Positions 45,264-56,218 of a stretch of 64,000 nucleotides of DNA are shown piece after piece. The notes below the pieces were generated by a model that had not been told where the DNA came from, did no database searches, and worked only from the letters and a program-made list of their open reading frames with translations. This DNA is from Ferranicluibacter rubi. Lineage in GTDB: Bacteria; Pseudomonadota; Alphaproteobacteria; Rhizobiales; Rhizobiaceae. The DNA lies in the NCBI RefSeq assembly GCF_011603255.1, contig NZ_JAANCM010000001.1:558001-622000 (forward strand). Reading direction: 5' to 3'. Each line of letters opens with the position of its first letter. Position 1 is the first letter of the stretch. The position numbers were made by a program, and so were the translations under genes.

Positions 45264-45683
45264 TCAGCGCTGCTTCGGCTTCAGCCGGATCACCACGTCG
45301 ACATGGGAAATCTCCATGCCTTCGGGCGGCTCGGGAAGATTGCCGATGGTGATGTTGTTAACAGGGATGTCGAGCACCTCGTTTGCACCTTCCACGAAGA
45401 AGTGGTGGTGATCGGAGACGTTGGTGTCGAAATAGGTCCGTGCGCCCTCAACCGAGAGAACGCGGATCATGCCGGCCTCGGTAAACTGGTGAAGCGTGTT
45501 GTAAACGGTCGCCAGCGACACGGGCACGCCAACGGTCACGGCTTCCTCGTGCAGCTCCTCCACCGTCAGGTGACGGTCGCCCTTTGCAAACAGGAGATCG
45601 GCCAGCGCCATGCGCTGACGCGTCGGCCTGAGGCCGAAGCGGCGCAAACGGTCGTCGGGCCTCATCTCTGTTTCCATCGTCAT
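45264..45683 (-). CDS. irr: Iron response regulator Irr (Fur family)
   Basis: 139 residues. Fur-like winged helix ([61 protein letters not shown]) and the heme-responsive HHH motif in [13 protein letters not shown]. Irr represses iron-using and heme genes when iron is low; rhizobial Irr lacks the N-terminal heme motif of Bradyrhizobium, as here. Divergent from fabA, an arrangement common in rhizobia. Start ATG 45683; a second Met at codon 3 is possible. Confidence 0.95.
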   Translation of the reverse strand: MTMETEMRPDDRLRRFGLRPTRQRMALADLLFAKGDRHLTVEELHEEAVTVGVPVSLATVYNTLHQFTEAGMIRVLSVEGARTYFDTNVSDHHHFFVEGANEVLDIPVNNITIGNLPEPPEGMEISHVDVVIRLKPKQR

Positions 45684-45985
45684 GCAGACTTGTCCAGGCG
45701 GCTCTTGTTAAGTGGAGTCATCGTGTCGATATAACTTTGGTGAGCTTGGCTTTCAATACACATAACGGTGCCGGACCGGTCCATCGGGATAAAACGGCCC
45801 GAAAAGTTGCAGATATGGCAATTGCTACTGGTTGTTTCCGGTATCATGCGCTATGCGACTGCGGATATGGGCCAGAGCCGGCACCTCCCGGACGGCATCG
45901 AACGACGGGCGGAACGGCTCGGCAAAGACAAGACCCGGTGCGCGATCGGGCTCACGAGACACCTTGGCGGAGACACCAGACGTTC

Positions 45986-46501
45986 ATGACGACCAGACAA
46001 TCCAGCTACGGCTACGACGACATCCTGCGTTGCGCGCGGGGCGAACTGTTCGGCCCCGGCAATGCGCAGTTGCCGCTTCCGCCGATGCTGATGGTCCATC
46101 GCATAACGGACATTTCCGAAACCGGCGGCACCTTCGACAAGGGCTATATCCGGGCCGCATATGACGTGAAGCCGGACGACTGGTATTTTCCCTGCCACTT
46201 CCCCGGCAATCCCATCATGCCCGGCTGCCTCGGCCTTGACGGCATGTGGCAGCTCACGGGCTTCTTCCTCGGCTGGCTCGGCGAGCCCGGCCGCGGCATG
46301 GCGCTGTCCACCGGCGAGGTGAAGTTCAAGGGCATGGTTCTTCCCGATACCAAGCTGCTCGAATACGGCATCGACTTCAAGCGCGTGATGCGCGGCCGGC
46401 TGGTGCTCGGCATTGCGGACGGCTGGCTGAAGGCCGATGGCGAAACCATCTACCAGGCAACGGACCTTCGCGTCGGTCTGTCGAAGGAGAAGGCCGCCTG
46501 A
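45986..46501 (+). CDS. fabA: 3-hydroxydecanoyl-ACP dehydratase/isomerase FabA
   Basis: 171 residues. Makes the cis double bond in unsaturated fatty-acid synthesis. The catalytic His is in [21 protein letters not shown], with the Asp in GLDG. ATG 45986 ([15 protein letters not shown]) gives the standard length; the frame is open 250 bp upstream but without homology. The 302-bp gap upstream holds the irr and fabA promoters; I see no clear box. fabB follows after 56 bp. Confidence 0.96.
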   Translation: MTTRQSSYGYDDILRCARGELFGPGNAQLPLPPMLMVHRITDISETGGTFDKGYIRAAYDVKPDDWYFPCHFPGNPIMPGCLGLDGMWQLTGFFLGWLGEPGRGMALSTGEVKFKGMVLPDTKLLEYGIDFKRVMRGRLVLGIADGWLKADGETIYQATDLRVGLSKEKAA

Positions 46502-46557
46502 TCCCTGACGGGGTCAAAGGCGCTGTCTCCAGTTCACTTCAAGAAAAGGTCATCGAG

Positions 46558-47781
46558 ATGAGACGGGTTGTTGTCACGGGTCTTGGTATCGTTTCCTCCA
46601 TCGGGAACGACGCCGAAGCAGTCACGGCATCGCTGCGCGATGCGCGCTCCGGTATCAGCTTTTCCAACGATTTCGCTGAACACGGATTCCGCTGCCAGGT
46701 CTGGGGCTCGCCCGATCTGGATACGACGGACCTCGTCGATCGCCGCGCGGCGCGCTTCCTGTCGCAGGGCGGCGCCTGGAACCACGTGGCGATGAAGCAG
46801 GCGATCGCCGATTCCGGCCTGGAAGACAGCGACATCTCCGGCAACGAGCGCACCGGCATCATCATGGGTTCGGGCGGACCGTCCACCAAGACGCTGATCG
46901 AAGCCGCCGACATCACCCGCAAGAACAACAGCCCGAAGCGCATCGGCCCGTTTGCGGTTCCCAAGGCCATGTCCTCGACCGCCTCGGCGACGCTCGCCAC
47001 CTGGTTCAAGATCCACGGCGTCAACTATTCGATCTCGTCGGCCTGTTCGACGTCGGCGCATTGCATCGGCAATGCCGCGGAAATGATCCAGTGGGGCAAG
47101 CAGGACATCATGTTCGCCGGCGGCCACGAGGATCTCGACTGGACCATGTCGAACCTGTTTGACGCGATGGGCGCCATGTCCTCGAAGTTCAACGACACGC
47201 CCTCCACGGCCTCGCGCGCCTATGACGTTTCCCGCGACGGCTTCGTCATCGCCGGCGGCGCCGGCGTGCTGGTGCTCGAAGAGCTGGAACATGCCAAGGC
47301 TCGCGGCGCCAAGATCTACGCCGAACTGACCGGCTACGGCGCGACCTCGGACGGCTACGACATGGTCGCTCCCTCCGGCGAAGGCGCCATCCGCTGCATG
47401 CGGCAGGCGCTGGCGACCGTGAAGACGGAAATCGATTACATCAACACGCACGGCACCTCGACGCCGGTCGGCGACAGCAAGGAGATCGGCGCGATCCGCG
47501 AGGTCTTCGGCGACAAGATCCCACCGGTCCAGTCGACCAAGTCGCTGACGGGCCATTCGCTCGGTGCCGCCGGCGTACAGGAATCGATCTACGCGCTGCT
47601 CATGATGCAGGAACGCTTCATCGGCGAAAGCGCGCATATCACCGAGATGGACCCGGAATTCGATGGCGTGCCGATCGTTCGCAAGCGCATCGACGATGCG
47701 AAGATCGACACCGTGCTCTCGAACTCGTTCGGCTTCGGTGGCACCAATGCCACGCTCGTTTTCCAGCGTCATAACGGGTAA
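46558..47781 (+). CDS. fabB: 3-oxoacyl-ACP synthase I FabB
   Basis: 407-residue condensing enzyme that elongates unsaturated acyl-ACP after FabA. Catalytic triad: Cys in [14 protein letters not shown], His in [13 protein letters not shown], His in [17 protein letters not shown] 46558 with AAAAGGT upstream; [16 protein letters not shown] is the family N-terminus. Six bases separate it from fabI. Confidence 0.96.
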   Translation: MRRVVVTGLGIVSSIGNDAEAVTASLRDARSGISFSNDFAEHGFRCQVWGSPDLDTTDLVDRRAARFLSQGGAWNHVAMKQAIADSGLEDSDISGNERTGIIMGSGGPSTKTLIEAADITRKNNSPKRIGPFAVPKAMSSTASATLATWFKIHGVNYSISSACSTSAHCIGNAAEMIQWGKQDIMFAGGHEDLDWTMSNLFDAMGAMSSKFNDTPSTASRAYDVSRDGFVIAGGAGVLVLEELEHAKARGAKIYAELTGYGATSDGYDMVAPSGEGAIRCMRQALATVKTEIDYINTHGTSTPVGDSKEIGAIREVFGDKIPPVQSTKSLTGHSLGAAGVQESIYALLMMQERFIGESAHITEMDPEFDGVPIVRKRIDDAKIDTVLSNSFGFGGTNATLVFQRHNG

Positions 47782-47787
47782 GTCGCC

Positions 47788-48594
47788 ATGACCGGTCTCA
47801 TGTCGGGTAAGCGCGGGCTCATCATGGGCGTCGCCAACAGCCACTCGATCGCCTGGGGCATTTCCCAGGCGCTTTCGCGCGAAGGGGCCGAGCTTGCCTT
47901 CACCTATCAGGGCGAAGCACTCGGCAAGCGCGTGAAGCCGCTGGCGGCACAGCTGAATTCGGACCTGCTGCTGCCCTGCGACGTCGAGGACCTCGCCTCC
48001 GTCGATACCGTCATCGAGACCTTGAGGGAACGCTGGGGCAGCCTGGATTTCATCGTCCACGCCATTGGCTTTTCGGACAAGAACGAGCTGAAGGGCCTCT
48101 ACGCCGATACGAGCCGCGACAATTTCAGCCGGACCATGGTCATCTCCTGCTTCTCCTTCACCGAGATCGCGCGCCGCGCGGCCGAGATGATGACGGACGG
48201 CGGCTCGATGCTGACCCTGACCTATGGCGGCTCCGTGCGCGTCATGCCGAACTACAACGTCATGGGCGTCGCCAAGGCGGCGCTTGAAGCCTCCGTGCGC
48301 TATCTCGCCGCCGATTACGGCCCGCGCGGCATCCGCGTCAACGCGATCTCCGCCGGCCCCATCCGCACGCTCGCCGGCGCCGGCATCTCCGACGCGCGCG
48401 CCATGCTCTCCTGGAACCAGAAGAACGCCCCGCTGCGCCGCACCGTCACCATCGACGACGTCGGCAACTCCACTCTCTACCTTCTTTCCGACCTCGCCTC
48501 CGGCGTCACCGGCGAAATCCACTACGTGGATTCCGGCTACAACATCACGTCGATGCCGGTGCTGGAGACCTTGCGGAACGCGGACGGGGAGTAA
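47788..48594 (+). CDS. fabI: Enoyl-ACP reductase FabI
   Basis: 268-residue short-chain dehydrogenase family reductase (NADH-dependent) completing each elongation cycle, the triclosan target. NAD loop GVANSHSIAWGIS, catalytic Tyr-x6-Lys in YNVMGVAK, and NAISAGPIRTLAGAGIS. Third gene of the fabABI operon, ends at a bidirectional terminator. Rhizobia usually carry a second fabI elsewhere. Confidence 0.96.
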   Translation: MTGLMSGKRGLIMGVANSHSIAWGISQALSREGAELAFTYQGEALGKRVKPLAAQLNSDLLLPCDVEDLASVDTVIETLRERWGSLDFIVHAIGFSDKNELKGLYADTSRDNFSRTMVISCFSFTEIARRAAEMMTDGGSMLTLTYGGSVRVMPNYNVMGVAKAALEASVRYLAADYGPRGIRVNAISAGPIRTLAGAGISDARAMLSWNQKNAPLRRTVTIDDVGNSTLYLLSDLASGVTGEIHYVDSGYNITSMPVLETLRNADGE

Positions 48595-48643
48595 GGTTGC
48601 TTCGCAACCGTCTCCTCTGATCCAATCTTTTCCCTGAATGCAC

Positions 48644-48676
48644 AAAAGGCGCCGCGATCATCTCGCGGCGCCTTTT
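48644..48676. terminator. Bidirectional terminator between fabI and the methyltransferase gene
   Basis: Perfect 14-bp inverted repeat AAAAGGCGCCGCGA/TCGCGGCGCCTTTT with TCATC loop; T runs on both strands serve both convergent genes. Confidence 0.92.
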
Positions 48677-48707
48677 GCATGATGGACGTTTATCGTCCGA
48701 GGCAGGA

Positions 48708-49724
48708 TTACTTCCGGCCCCACAGAATCTTGAACCGCGCATTCCGGCAGGTTTCGCCCCATTCCTTGAAGGTCGCATTCATCGTCGGCTCGTAGGGGAG
48801 GCCGCGGTTGGCGACGAGCATGAGGCGGCCGCCGGCTTTCAGCGATTTGGCGGCCATGGCGATCATGGCGGCTCCCAAGGCAGGATCGGCGGCCTGGGTT
48901 TCGTGGAAGGGCGGGTTCATGACGACGAGGTCGTAGTGATCGCGCGGTGCTTCCTGCGTCAGGTCCTGCCAGTGGAAACGCGTGGGCACCTTCGGTGCAT
49001 TGGCCTTCAGGTTGCCGCGGGCGGCCTCCAGCGCGTGGTAGTCGGCCTCGAACAGGTCGATGCCTTTGACGCCGGGCGCGCGTTCGGCGAGCATCACCGA
49101 GAGGTAGCCCCAGCCGGCGCCGAAATCGGCGGCGTGGCCGGAAAAGTCCGTCGGCAGGCGCGAGGCCAGCAGTTCCGAGCCGCCGTCGATCCGGTCATGC
49201 GAGAACATGCCGGGGGCTGCATCGAAGCGGCCTTCGACGCGAACCGGGCTGGATGCGAAGCGTTCGATTTCGGCTGCCGGGTCCTCGGGACGCGCGAACC
49301 AGAAGGCGACGCCGTGATATTTCGGCATGCTGTCGCCGCCCCACTCCAGCGCACCGATGCGCTTGCGCAGCGACTGGATGCCGTCTTCCTTGGTGCCGGC
49401 AACGACGATGACGCCGCCAATGCGGGTGCGCTTCAGCGCCTCGGCAATGCGGTTCTCATTCTCGCCGCGGTGCTTGCCGCAGAGGATCAGCGTCGCAGCA
49501 TAATCGTCGCCCTCGACGAAGGGCGTCACGGTGGCGCCGGCGGATACGAGCGCGCGGTAGGCCGGGCGGTTTGGCTGGACGCAGACGAGCTCCGCATCGA
49601 AGCCTTCCGGCAGCCTGTAGCCGGTTTCGGCGGCCAGGAAGAGGACGCGTTCGCCTTCGCCCGGCGGCGACAGCACGCCGCTGTCGAAGGGATGAAACAG
49701 GGTCTTGACCTTGTCGCTCGTCAT
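48708..49724 (-). CDS. Class I SAM-dependent methyltransferase (RsmC/RlmG type)
   Basis: 338 residues with the RsmC two-domain layout: an N-terminal degenerate methyltransferase domain (about 1-165) and a C-terminal MTS domain with the SAM site ADFGAGWGYLSVMLAE and the catalytic NPPF motif (LVVMNPPFHE). Methylates a guanine of 16S or 23S rRNA by homology. ATG 49724 (MTSDKVKTLFHPF) is used; ATG 49766 would add 14 basic residues. Convergent with fabI. Confidence 0.87.
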   Translation of the reverse strand: MTSDKVKTLFHPFDSGVLSPPGEGERVLFLAAETGYRLPEGFDAELVCVQPNRPAYRALVSAGATVTPFVEGDDYAATLILCGKHRGENENRIAEALKRTRIGGVIVVAGTKEDGIQSLRKRIGALEWGGDSMPKYHGVAFWFARPEDPAAEIERFASSPVRVEGRFDAAPGMFSHDRIDGGSELLASRLPTDFSGHAADFGAGWGYLSVMLAERAPGVKGIDLFEADYHALEAARGNLKANAPKVPTRFHWQDLTQEAPRDHYDLVVMNPPFHETQAADPALGAAMIAMAAKSLKAGGRLMLVANRGLPYEPTMNATFKEWGETCRNARFKILWGRK

Positions 49725-49837
49725 TGCGTCTTGCCTCTTCGGCGGCCTCTTGCGGCTGCCCGTCATGCCGTATCCCTTGCGAAACCGGCGGTGTTCGTCC
49801 CGACGCTGCCTCGTGGCAGCGTGCCTGATCATGCAAG

Positions 49838-49870
49838 AAGGGCGCGGAGCGATCAACGCCCCGCGCCCTT
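49838..49870 (-). terminator. Hairpin terminator after pnp
   Basis: 10-bp stem AAGGGCGCGG/CCGCGCCCTT with a 13-nt loop, 25 bases after the pnp stop; the following TTCTTGC is only weakly T-rich. Confidence 0.6.
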
Positions 49871-49894
49871 CCTGTCTAAGTTCGGCGGTTCGCC

Positions 49895-52027
49895 TTACTC
49901 GGCGGCTTCGCCACCCTTTTCGCTGACTTCCTTGCCGGTGGCCTGATCGACGACCTTCATGGACAGGCGGACCTTGCCGCGCTCGTCGAAGCCCATCAGC
50001 TTGACCCAGACCTTGTCGCCTTCCTTGACGACGTCGGAGGTCTTGGCAACGCGGTCAGACGCCAGCTGCGAGATGTGCACGAGGCCGTCACGCGGGCCGA
50101 AGAAGTTGACGAAGGCGCCGAAATCGGCGGTCTTCACAACGGTGCCTTCGTAGATCTGGCCGACTTCCGGTTCTGCAACGATCGAGTGGATCCACTTGCG
50201 GGCCGCTTCGATTTCCTTGCCGGAAGACGACGCGATCTTGATCGTGCCGTCGTCCTCGATGTTGACCTTGGCGCCGGTCTTCTCGACGATTTCGCGGATG
50301 ACCTTGCCGCCGGAGCCGATGACTTCCCGGATCTTGTCGACCGGGATCTGCATGACTTCGATGCGCGGTGCGAATTCGCCGAGCTGGCTGCGGCCTTCGG
50401 TGATGGCGTTGGCCATTTCCTGCAGGATGTGCTTGCGGCCACCCTGTGCCTGGCTGAGCGCGACCTTCATGATCTCTTCGGTGATACCGGCGATCTTGAT
50501 GTCCATCTGCAGCGAGGTGATGCCGGCGTCCGTGCCTGCAACCTTGAAGTCCATGTCGCCGAGGTGGTCTTCGTCACCCAGGATGTCGGAGAGAACCGCG
50601 AAGCGGTCGCCTTCGAGGATCAGGCCCATGGCGATGCCGGCAACCGGCTTGGCCAGGGGAACGCCTGCATCCATCAGTGCCAGCGAGGTGCCGCAGACGG
50701 TTGCCATCGAGGACGAGCCATTCGACTCGGTGATCTCGGAAACGACACGCAGCGTGTAGGGGAACTGGTCCGGGCTCGGGAGCATCGGACGGATGGCGCG
50801 CCATGCGAGCTTGCCGTGGCCGATTTCGCGGCGGCCCGGGGAGCCCATGCGGCCCGTTTCGCCGACCGAGTAGGGCGGGAAGTTGTAATGGAGCAGGAAG
50901 CGCTCCTTGTACATGCCCGTCAGGCTGTCGACGTACTGTTCGTCTTCGCCGGTGCCGAGCGTGGCGACGACGATCGCCTGCGTTTCGCCGCGGGTGAAGA
51001 GGGCCGAGCCGTGGGTGCGCGGCAGGATGCCGACTTCCGAGACGATCTTGCGGACCGTGTCGAGATCGCGGCCGTCGATACGGCTCTTGGTGTCGAGGAT
51101 GTTCCAGCGAACGATCTTGGCCTGCAGGTGCTTGAAGACGGCACCGATGACTTCGCTCGTGTACTTGGGCTCAGCGCCTTCCGGGAAGAAGTGTGCCTTC
51201 ACCTTGGCCTTGGCGGCGTCGACAGCTGCATAGCGCTCTGCCTTCTGGGTGTTCTTGTAGGCGGTGCGCAGCTCGGCTTCGAAATGCTGAAGCATTTCGG
51301 CCTCGAGGGCGGAATGATCTTCCGGCGTGAAATCGCGCGGTTCCTTGGCAGCCACTTCGGCGAGCTTGATGATCGCGTCGATGACCGGCTGGAAGCCCTT
51401 GTGGCCGAACATGACGGCGCCGAGCATGATCTCTTCGTTCAGTTCCTTGGCTTCGGACTCGACCATCAGGACGGCGTCCTGCGTGCCGGCAACGACGAGG
51501 TCGAGAACCGATTCGTCCATCTCGTCGAGATGCGGGTTCAGGACGTATTCGCCGTTGATGTAGCCGACGCGCGCGCCGCCGACCGGGCCCATGAAGGGGA
51601 TGCCGGAGAGCGTCAGCGCAGCCGAGGCTGCAACCATCGACAGCACGTCCGGATCGTTCTCAAGGTCGTGCTGGACGACGGTGACGACGACCTGGGTGTC
51701 GTTCTTGTAGCCTTCCGGGAAGAGCGGGCGGATCGGACGGTCGATCAGGCGGGAAACCAGCGTTTCCTTTTCGCTTGGGCGACCTTCGCGCTTGAAGTAG
51801 CCACCCGGGATCTTGCCGGCGGCATAGGTCTTTTCCTGGTAGTTGACGGTCAGCGGGAAGAAGTCCTGGCCGGGCTTGGGCGACTTGGCCGAAACGACGG
51901 TGGCGAGAACGACGGTTTCGCCGTAGGTGGCGAGAACGGCGCCGTCAGCCTGGCGGGCGATCTTGCCCGTTTCAAGCTTCAGCGGGCGGCCTGCCCATTC
52001 GATTTCGACGCTATGGGTATCGAACAT
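49895..52027 (-). CDS. pnp: Polynucleotide phosphorylase
   Basis: 710-residue 3'-5' exoribonuclease of the degradosome. Two RNase PH domains (N-terminal with [12 protein letters not shown]; second with [23 protein letters not shown] and the catalytic [21 protein letters not shown]), a KH domain ([20 protein letters not shown]) and an S1 domain ([33 protein letters not shown]). ATG 52027 ([11 protein letters not shown]) has AGGACA upstream; ATG 52042 is a less likely start. Downstream of rpsO as in most bacteria. Confidence 0.97.
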   Translation of the reverse strand: MFDTHSVEIEWAGRPLKLETGKIARQADGAVLATYGETVVLATVVSAKSPKPGQDFFPLTVNYQEKTYAAGKIPGGYFKREGRPSEKETLVSRLIDRPIRPLFPEGYKNDTQVVVTVVQHDLENDPDVLSMVAASAALTLSGIPFMGPVGGARVGYINGEYVLNPHLDEMDESVLDLVVAGTQDAVLMVESEAKELNEEIMLGAVMFGHKGFQPVIDAIIKLAEVAAKEPRDFTPEDHSALEAEMLQHFEAELRTAYKNTQKAERYAAVDAAKAKVKAHFFPEGAEPKYTSEVIGAVFKHLQAKIVRWNILDTKSRIDGRDLDTVRKIVSEVGILPRTHGSALFTRGETQAIVVATLGTGEDEQYVDSLTGMYKERFLLHYNFPPYSVGETGRMGSPGRREIGHGKLAWRAIRPMLPSPDQFPYTLRVVSEITESNGSSSMATVCGTSLALMDAGVPLAKPVAGIAMGLILEGDRFAVLSDILGDEDHLGDMDFKVAGTDAGITSLQMDIKIAGITEEIMKVALSQAQGGRKHILQEMANAITEGRSQLGEFAPRIEVMQIPVDKIREVIGSGGKVIREIVEKTGAKVNIEDDGTIKIASSSGKEIEAARKWIHSIVAEPEVGQIYEGTVVKTADFGAFVNFFGPRDGLVHISQLASDRVAKTSDVVKEGDKVWVKLMGFDERGKVRLSMKVVDQATGKEVSEKGGEAAE

Positions 52028-52269
52028 ATCTTGTCCTAACATTTGTGCGGCAAGGCCGCGCCGCAGGCCTTTGTAAAGAACGGCGCGGGCGGCCCTGCAT
52101 GGTCGACGCATCACGGGCAAGACAACGGGAGGCTTCCGGGTTCACGAAGCCTGAAGAGGCTCCGAAGCATCCTGCAATCCTGCCCCATGACAGGTCATCT
52201 GTTGCTCTGCAGTCCGGCACGTCCGGCCTGCTCGTGGACTTTCAGTCGAGATGCGGAAACCGCATCCGT

Positions 52270-52313
52270 AAAAAGAGGCCGGCGGGCGAGCGTCTGAAGA
52301 CGCCGCCCGCCGG
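52270..52313 (-). terminator. rpsO terminator/attenuator ahead of pnp
   Basis: Stem CCGGCGGGCG/CGCCCGCCGG (52279-52288 and 52304-52313), an inner GCGTCTTCAGACGC hairpin, then CTCTTTTT on the minus strand. Lies 8 bases after the rpsO stop and 240 bases before pnp, so pnp transcription is probably partly separate or by read-through. Confidence 0.85.
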
Positions 52314-52321
52314 GAACGATC

Positions 52322-52591
52322 TTAACGGCGGATGCCGAGGGAAGTGATCAGCTTGGTGTAGCGGGCCTCTTCCTTCTTCTTGAGGTAGTCAAGAAGCGAA
52401 CGACGGCTCGAAACCATGGCAAGAAGGCCACGACGCGAGTGGTTGTCCTTCTTGTGGCCCTTGAAGTGTTCGGTCAGGTTGTTGATCCGCTCGGTCAGGA
52501 TGGCCACCTGGACTTCCGGAGAACCGGTGTCGCCTTCGACGGTTGCGTATTCCTTGATCAGCTGGGTCTTGCGTTCTGCAGTGATCGACAT
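52322..52591 (-). CDS. rpsO: 30S ribosomal protein S15
   Basis: 89 residues, standard length. [44 protein letters not shown] and [22 protein letters not shown] are diagnostic of uS15, which binds the central domain of 16S rRNA. AAAGGAT precedes the ATG. Upstream is an unrelated histidine kinase instead of truB. Confidence 0.98.
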   Translation of the reverse strand: MSITAERKTQLIKEYATVEGDTGSPEVQVAILTERINNLTEHFKGHKKDNHSRRGLLAMVSSRRSLLDYLKKKEEARYTKLITSLGIRR

Positions 52592-52796
52592 CGTGTGATC
52601 CTTTCGATTTTAAGGATTGCGGGTCGCCGGCAGCCGGGATGTCGTCTAGCTGCGGCCTTGAAGGCAGAAGGAGACAGGCACGTTAAAGCCCATCCTTATG
52701 CTGGCGGTGCCTATAAAGCATTCGTGACAGAAAGGAAAGAGCCGCATTCCCGAGGACAGCCGGCCCAAGGCGAGCCGGGCAGGGCGTGCCCCTGCC

Positions 52797-54506
52797 CTAC
52801 CCTGCCGCCGCGCCCGTCCCGCCGTCGGGTGCGGGCGTGTTCAGCCGGGCGCTGTCGATCTCCACCTGCCACTCGATACCGTCCTCGTGCATCAGCCGCT
52901 GCAGCCGCGCGTCGAGCGACATGCCGAGCATGCGCTCCAGCACGAGCGTGCCGAAGCCCTTGCGGCCGGGCGCCCGCATCTCCGGCGTCAGGTCGGCGCG
53001 GCTCTCGCGCCAGACGAGGCGGAACGTCCCCTCGTCGAGGGTCCAGGAGAGATCGACCCGGCCGTTCGCATTGGCGAGTGCGCCGTATTTGGTGGCGTTG
53101 GTGGCGAGCTCGTGCAGCGCCATGCCCAGCGTCTGCGACACCTGCGTATCGAGCCGCACCGGCGGGCCGGAGATGTGGAAGCGATCGCCATCATCGGGGA
53201 TGAAGGGCTGCAGCTGGTTATGCGCCAGCTCGTCCATGTCGATGCCCTGCGCCGCATTCGCGATCATCAGGTCCGTGGAACGTGCAAGGCCGGCGACCCG
53301 GCGGCGGAAGCTTTCGACGAAATCCTGCCGGCTTTCCGGCGATGCGCCGGACTGGCTGGGCATGGACTGGCTGAGCATGGACTGGATGACGCTCAGCTGG
53401 TTCTTGGAACGGTGCGCCACCTCGCGCATCAGGAAGCGGATTTCCGCCTCGGCCCGCACCCGCTCTTCCGCGGCTTCCGAAAGGGCAGTCGAGACGATGG
53501 CCACCTCCTCCACCATATGAGGGCGCAAGACAACCGGCTTGCCCTGCCCGAGCCGGCGGGCATCGTCCGCCAGCAGGCGCACGCCCCGGCTCATCATGCG
53601 CGCGATGGCGAGCGAAATGCCAAGAGCGATGGCGGCGAACACCAGCGCACCGCCCGCCAGCCACGCATAGGAGCGACGCGCGGCCGCTTCGACATCGGAG
53701 GCTTTGGCCCAGGCGACGATCTTCCAGCCGCTGAGCACGGAGAACTCCGTGACGGTGCGGTAGCGGGTGCCACCCTCGTCCGCTTCGCCCACGCCGACAC
53801 GCAAGGAAGGCACGATGGACATGAAGAACGGCTTGCCGGGTTCGACCTTCGGGTCCGATGCGGCCACGACATCGCCGGCACCGTCGATGATCGCGGCGTT
53901 CCAGCCCGGCGACAGCACATCACGACCGATCGAGCGCTCCAGCGACACCGCATCGCGCGTCAGGGTCATCAGATAGTCCCCATGCCGGTTGGCCGACAAG
54001 ACGGGGAGGTAGACGTTGAACACCCACGTCTGCGCCGTGCGCCCGAAGAACACCGTGGAGACCAGAGGTGCGCCGCTTCGAAATGCCTGATCGACGGAGA
54101 CCGGATCCGACGCCCGGCCGAGCGGCTGGCCCAGGGGAATGCGCGTATTGACCAGCTGCTGGTAACTGCGGTCGATGATCAGAAGGTTCATGCCCGTGCC
54201 GGCAAGTGCCGAGGAGGCGCGCTGGTAGAAGACGCCGAGATCTTCGTTTTCCAGCGTCCGTGACGAGGCGAGCACGCGCAGCGTCGTGAGCATGCCGTCC
54301 ACCTCGCGCTCCACGGCCCGCGTCACCGAGCCGGTCGAGGCTTTCAGAAGCGCTGTGACCACACGCTCCTGATCGTCCATGCTACGTTTCAGCACCACCA
54401 TGGAAAAGAGGAAGGACGGAATGATCGCCACCAGCAGCAAGGCGGCAAGGTAGAACGCCAGAGGCCGGCGCAGGCGTTTGCGCAGGCCGGAAAGCCTGCT
54501 GATCAT
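52797..54506 (-). CDS. HWE-family sensor histidine kinase
   Basis: 569 residues. Membrane helix near the N-terminus (PLAFYLAALLLVAIIPSFLFSMVVL), a periplasmic dCache-like sensor (about 45-270), second helix (AWLAGGALVFAAIALGISLAIA), HAMP-like linker, then the kinase: H-box EVAHRSKNQLSVIQSM, N-box GMALHELATNATKYGAL and the Trp-x-Glu in LVWRES that define HWE kinases. It lacks a receiver domain and no response regulator is near. ATG 54506 is used; a TTG at 54542 is possible. It lies between rpsO and truB, normally adjacent. A GGGCAGGG/CCCTGCCC hairpin overlaps its stop (52777-52797). Confidence 0.9.
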   Translation of the reverse strand: MISRLSGLRKRLRRPLAFYLAALLLVAIIPSFLFSMVVLKRSMDDQERVVTALLKASTGSVTRAVEREVDGMLTTLRVLASSRTLENEDLGVFYQRASSALAGTGMNLLIIDRSYQQLVNTRIPLGQPLGRASDPVSVDQAFRSGAPLVSTVFFGRTAQTWVFNVYLPVLSANRHGDYLMTLTRDAVSLERSIGRDVLSPGWNAAIIDGAGDVVAASDPKVEPGKPFFMSIVPSLRVGVGEADEGGTRYRTVTEFSVLSGWKIVAWAKASDVEAAARRSYAWLAGGALVFAAIALGISLAIARMMSRGVRLLADDARRLGQGKPVVLRPHMVEEVAIVSTALSEAAEERVRAEAEIRFLMREVAHRSKNQLSVIQSMLSQSMPSQSGASPESRQDFVESFRRRVAGLARSTDLMIANAAQGIDMDELAHNQLQPFIPDDGDRFHISGPPVRLDTQVSQTLGMALHELATNATKYGALANANGRVDLSWTLDEGTFRLVWRESRADLTPEMRAPGRKGFGTLVLERMLGMSLDARLQRLMHEDGIEWQVEIDSARLNTPAPDGGTGAAAG

Positions 54507-54788
54507 TCGTTGGCGCAAGCCTCTGTTCAGCCCAACACCCAAGATCCCTCGCCCCCGCAGCGCCGCGCGTCCGTCTGGACACGCTGGAGGCGCTGCCTTT
54601 CGACCCCGTCCCGGACGATCAACGCCGGCTCGCTCCCTCGACCGGAACAGATTTCGTCCGGCCGAAAAGGCCGACGCCCCGAATCACGGCAATAGACCAC
54701 GCCCGGACCCTGTTTGAAAGGACACGGGTTCGTGTGCGCGCAAGTGAACGGCTTGCCCAGTCAGCGGGGCCCAGTCGGCGAGGCTAGA

Positions 54789-55724
54789 TCAGTCCGTGTT
54801 GAAGACGCGCTTCGGGCGGAATTCGCCTTCGCCGATCTCGCCGATGGCAACCAGCCGGCCGCGAACGGTGGCATAGGCCTCGTCTTCGGCCAGCGGCGCA
54901 TCGCGACCGCGCAGGATGATCGGGTTGCCCATGCGGATGCGGTGCGCCTGATCCTCGGTGATGGCGATATGCGGCAGGTTCGACAGGGCCTCGCCCGTAT
55001 CGATCAGGAACGCATCGAGCGCCGCCAGCCGGTCCTCGTCGCTCTCGATAGATTCGAGCGCCGTCAGTTGCGACAGCGGCACCATCTTGTCTTCGGCAAA
55101 GGGCGCGACGAAGGAGCGGCGCAGCGAGGCGATATGGCCGAAGCAGCCGAGATCGCGACCGAAATCGCGGGCGAGCGAGCGGACATAGGTGCCCTTGCCG
55201 CATTCGATCTCGAAATGTGCCAGATGGGGCGTGCAGCCGAGCAGCGACAGGCGGAAGATCTCGACCTCGCGCGGGGGAATGTCGAGCACCTCGCCGCCAC
55301 GCGCCAGATCGTAGGCGCGTTCGCCGGCGATCTTGATGGCGGAGAATTGCGGGGGGACCTGCTCGATGACGCCGGTATAGTTCGGCAGGAGGGCGCGGAC
55401 GTCCTCCTCGCTCGGGCGCTCGTCGGAGGACTGGACAACAGCGCCTTCCAGGTCGTCGGTCGTGCGCTCCTCGCCCCAGGCGACGGTGAATTCGTAGATC
55501 TTGCGCCCGTCCATCACGTAAGGAACGGTCTTCGTGGCATCGCCCAGCGCGATCGGCAGCATGCCGGAGGCCAGCGGATCGAGCGTGCCGGCATGGCCGG
55601 CCTTCTGGGCCTTGAAGAGCCACTTGATCTTGGAGACGGCTTCCGTCGATCCGAAATCCAGCGGCTTGTCGAGGATCAGCCAGCCGGAGACCGGCCGCCC
55701 TTTTGGTTTGCGCGGTTTACCCAT
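54789..55724 (-). CDS. truB: tRNA pseudouridine(55) synthase
   Basis: 311 residues. Modifies U55 in the T loop of tRNAs. Catalytic Asp is in [19 protein letters not shown]; also [18 protein letters not shown] at the N-terminus and [19 protein letters not shown]. 80 bp after rbfA on the same strand. The 282-bp gap to the downstream kinase shows no gene. Confidence 0.97.
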   Translation of the reverse strand: MGKPRKPKGRPVSGWLILDKPLDFGSTEAVSKIKWLFKAQKAGHAGTLDPLASGMLPIALGDATKTVPYVMDGRKIYEFTVAWGEERTTDDLEGAVVQSSDERPSEEDVRALLPNYTGVIEQVPPQFSAIKIAGERAYDLARGGEVLDIPPREVEIFRLSLLGCTPHLAHFEIECGKGTYVRSLARDFGRDLGCFGHIASLRRSFVAPFAEDKMVPLSQLTALESIESDEDRLAALDAFLIDTGEALSNLPHIAITEDQAHRIRMGNPIILRGRDAPLAEDEAYATVRGRLVAIGEIGEGEFRPKRVFNTD

Positions 55725-55804
55725 CGTCTTGTCGTTCCAATGTTCGTGTCGGTTTCGTCGAACCTTAGGGGGTTCGCTTCACTGTGCAGGCTCGTCCTGC
55801 CGCC

Positions 55805-56218
55805 CTAGCGGTCTTCGGCCTCGTCGTCGCTCGGGCCAAGGTCGCGGGCGACATCGGGCGAACGCAGGAGATCGTCGATCTTCTTGTAGTTGTCGAAGCT
55901 CGTATCGTCCTCGAAGCGCACTTCCGGCATGTACTTCATCTGCCGCAGATGCGGCGACAGGCGGCCCCGCAGGAATTTGGCATGCCGGTTCAGCGCTTCG
56001 ACGATGCCGGCGTGATCGGCGACGCCGAGCGGCGTCACGTAGGCCGTGGCCACCTTGAGGTCGGTCGACATGCGGACTTCCGAGATCGAGATCACCGTGC
56101 TTTCGATCAGCGCATCGCGCACCTCTCCCCGCTGCAGAACCTGAACCAGGGCTGCGCGGACTTGTTCGCCGACCCGCAGCATGCGCTGGGTGCGGCCCGA
56201 AGAGGTGGATTTGGCCAT
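55805..56218 (-). CDS. rbfA: Ribosome-binding factor A
   Basis: 137 residues. Late 30S maturation factor. Starts [35 protein letters not shown], with the KH-fold segment [16 protein letters not shown] and the C-terminal [22 protein letters not shown]. Usually follows infB; here the upstream neighbour is a divergent amidotransferase gene, so infB is elsewhere and rbfA heads this unit. An upstream in-frame start (56422) has no homology. Confidence 0.95.
   Translation of the reverse strand: MAKSTSSGRTQRMLRVGEQVRAALVQVLQRGEVRDALIESTVISISEVRMSTDLKVATAYVTPLGVADHAGIVEALNRHAKFLRGRLSPHLRQMKYMPEVRFEDDTSFDNYKKIDDLLRSPDVARDLGPSDDEAEDR

Noticed and set aside
46534-48645. 703-aa minus-strand open frame across fabB-fabI
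   Set aside because: Shadow of two well-identified genes on the other strand; no start site or domain.
50075-52039. 654-aa plus-strand frame opposite pnp
   Set aside because: Antisense shadow of pnp, low-complexity composition.
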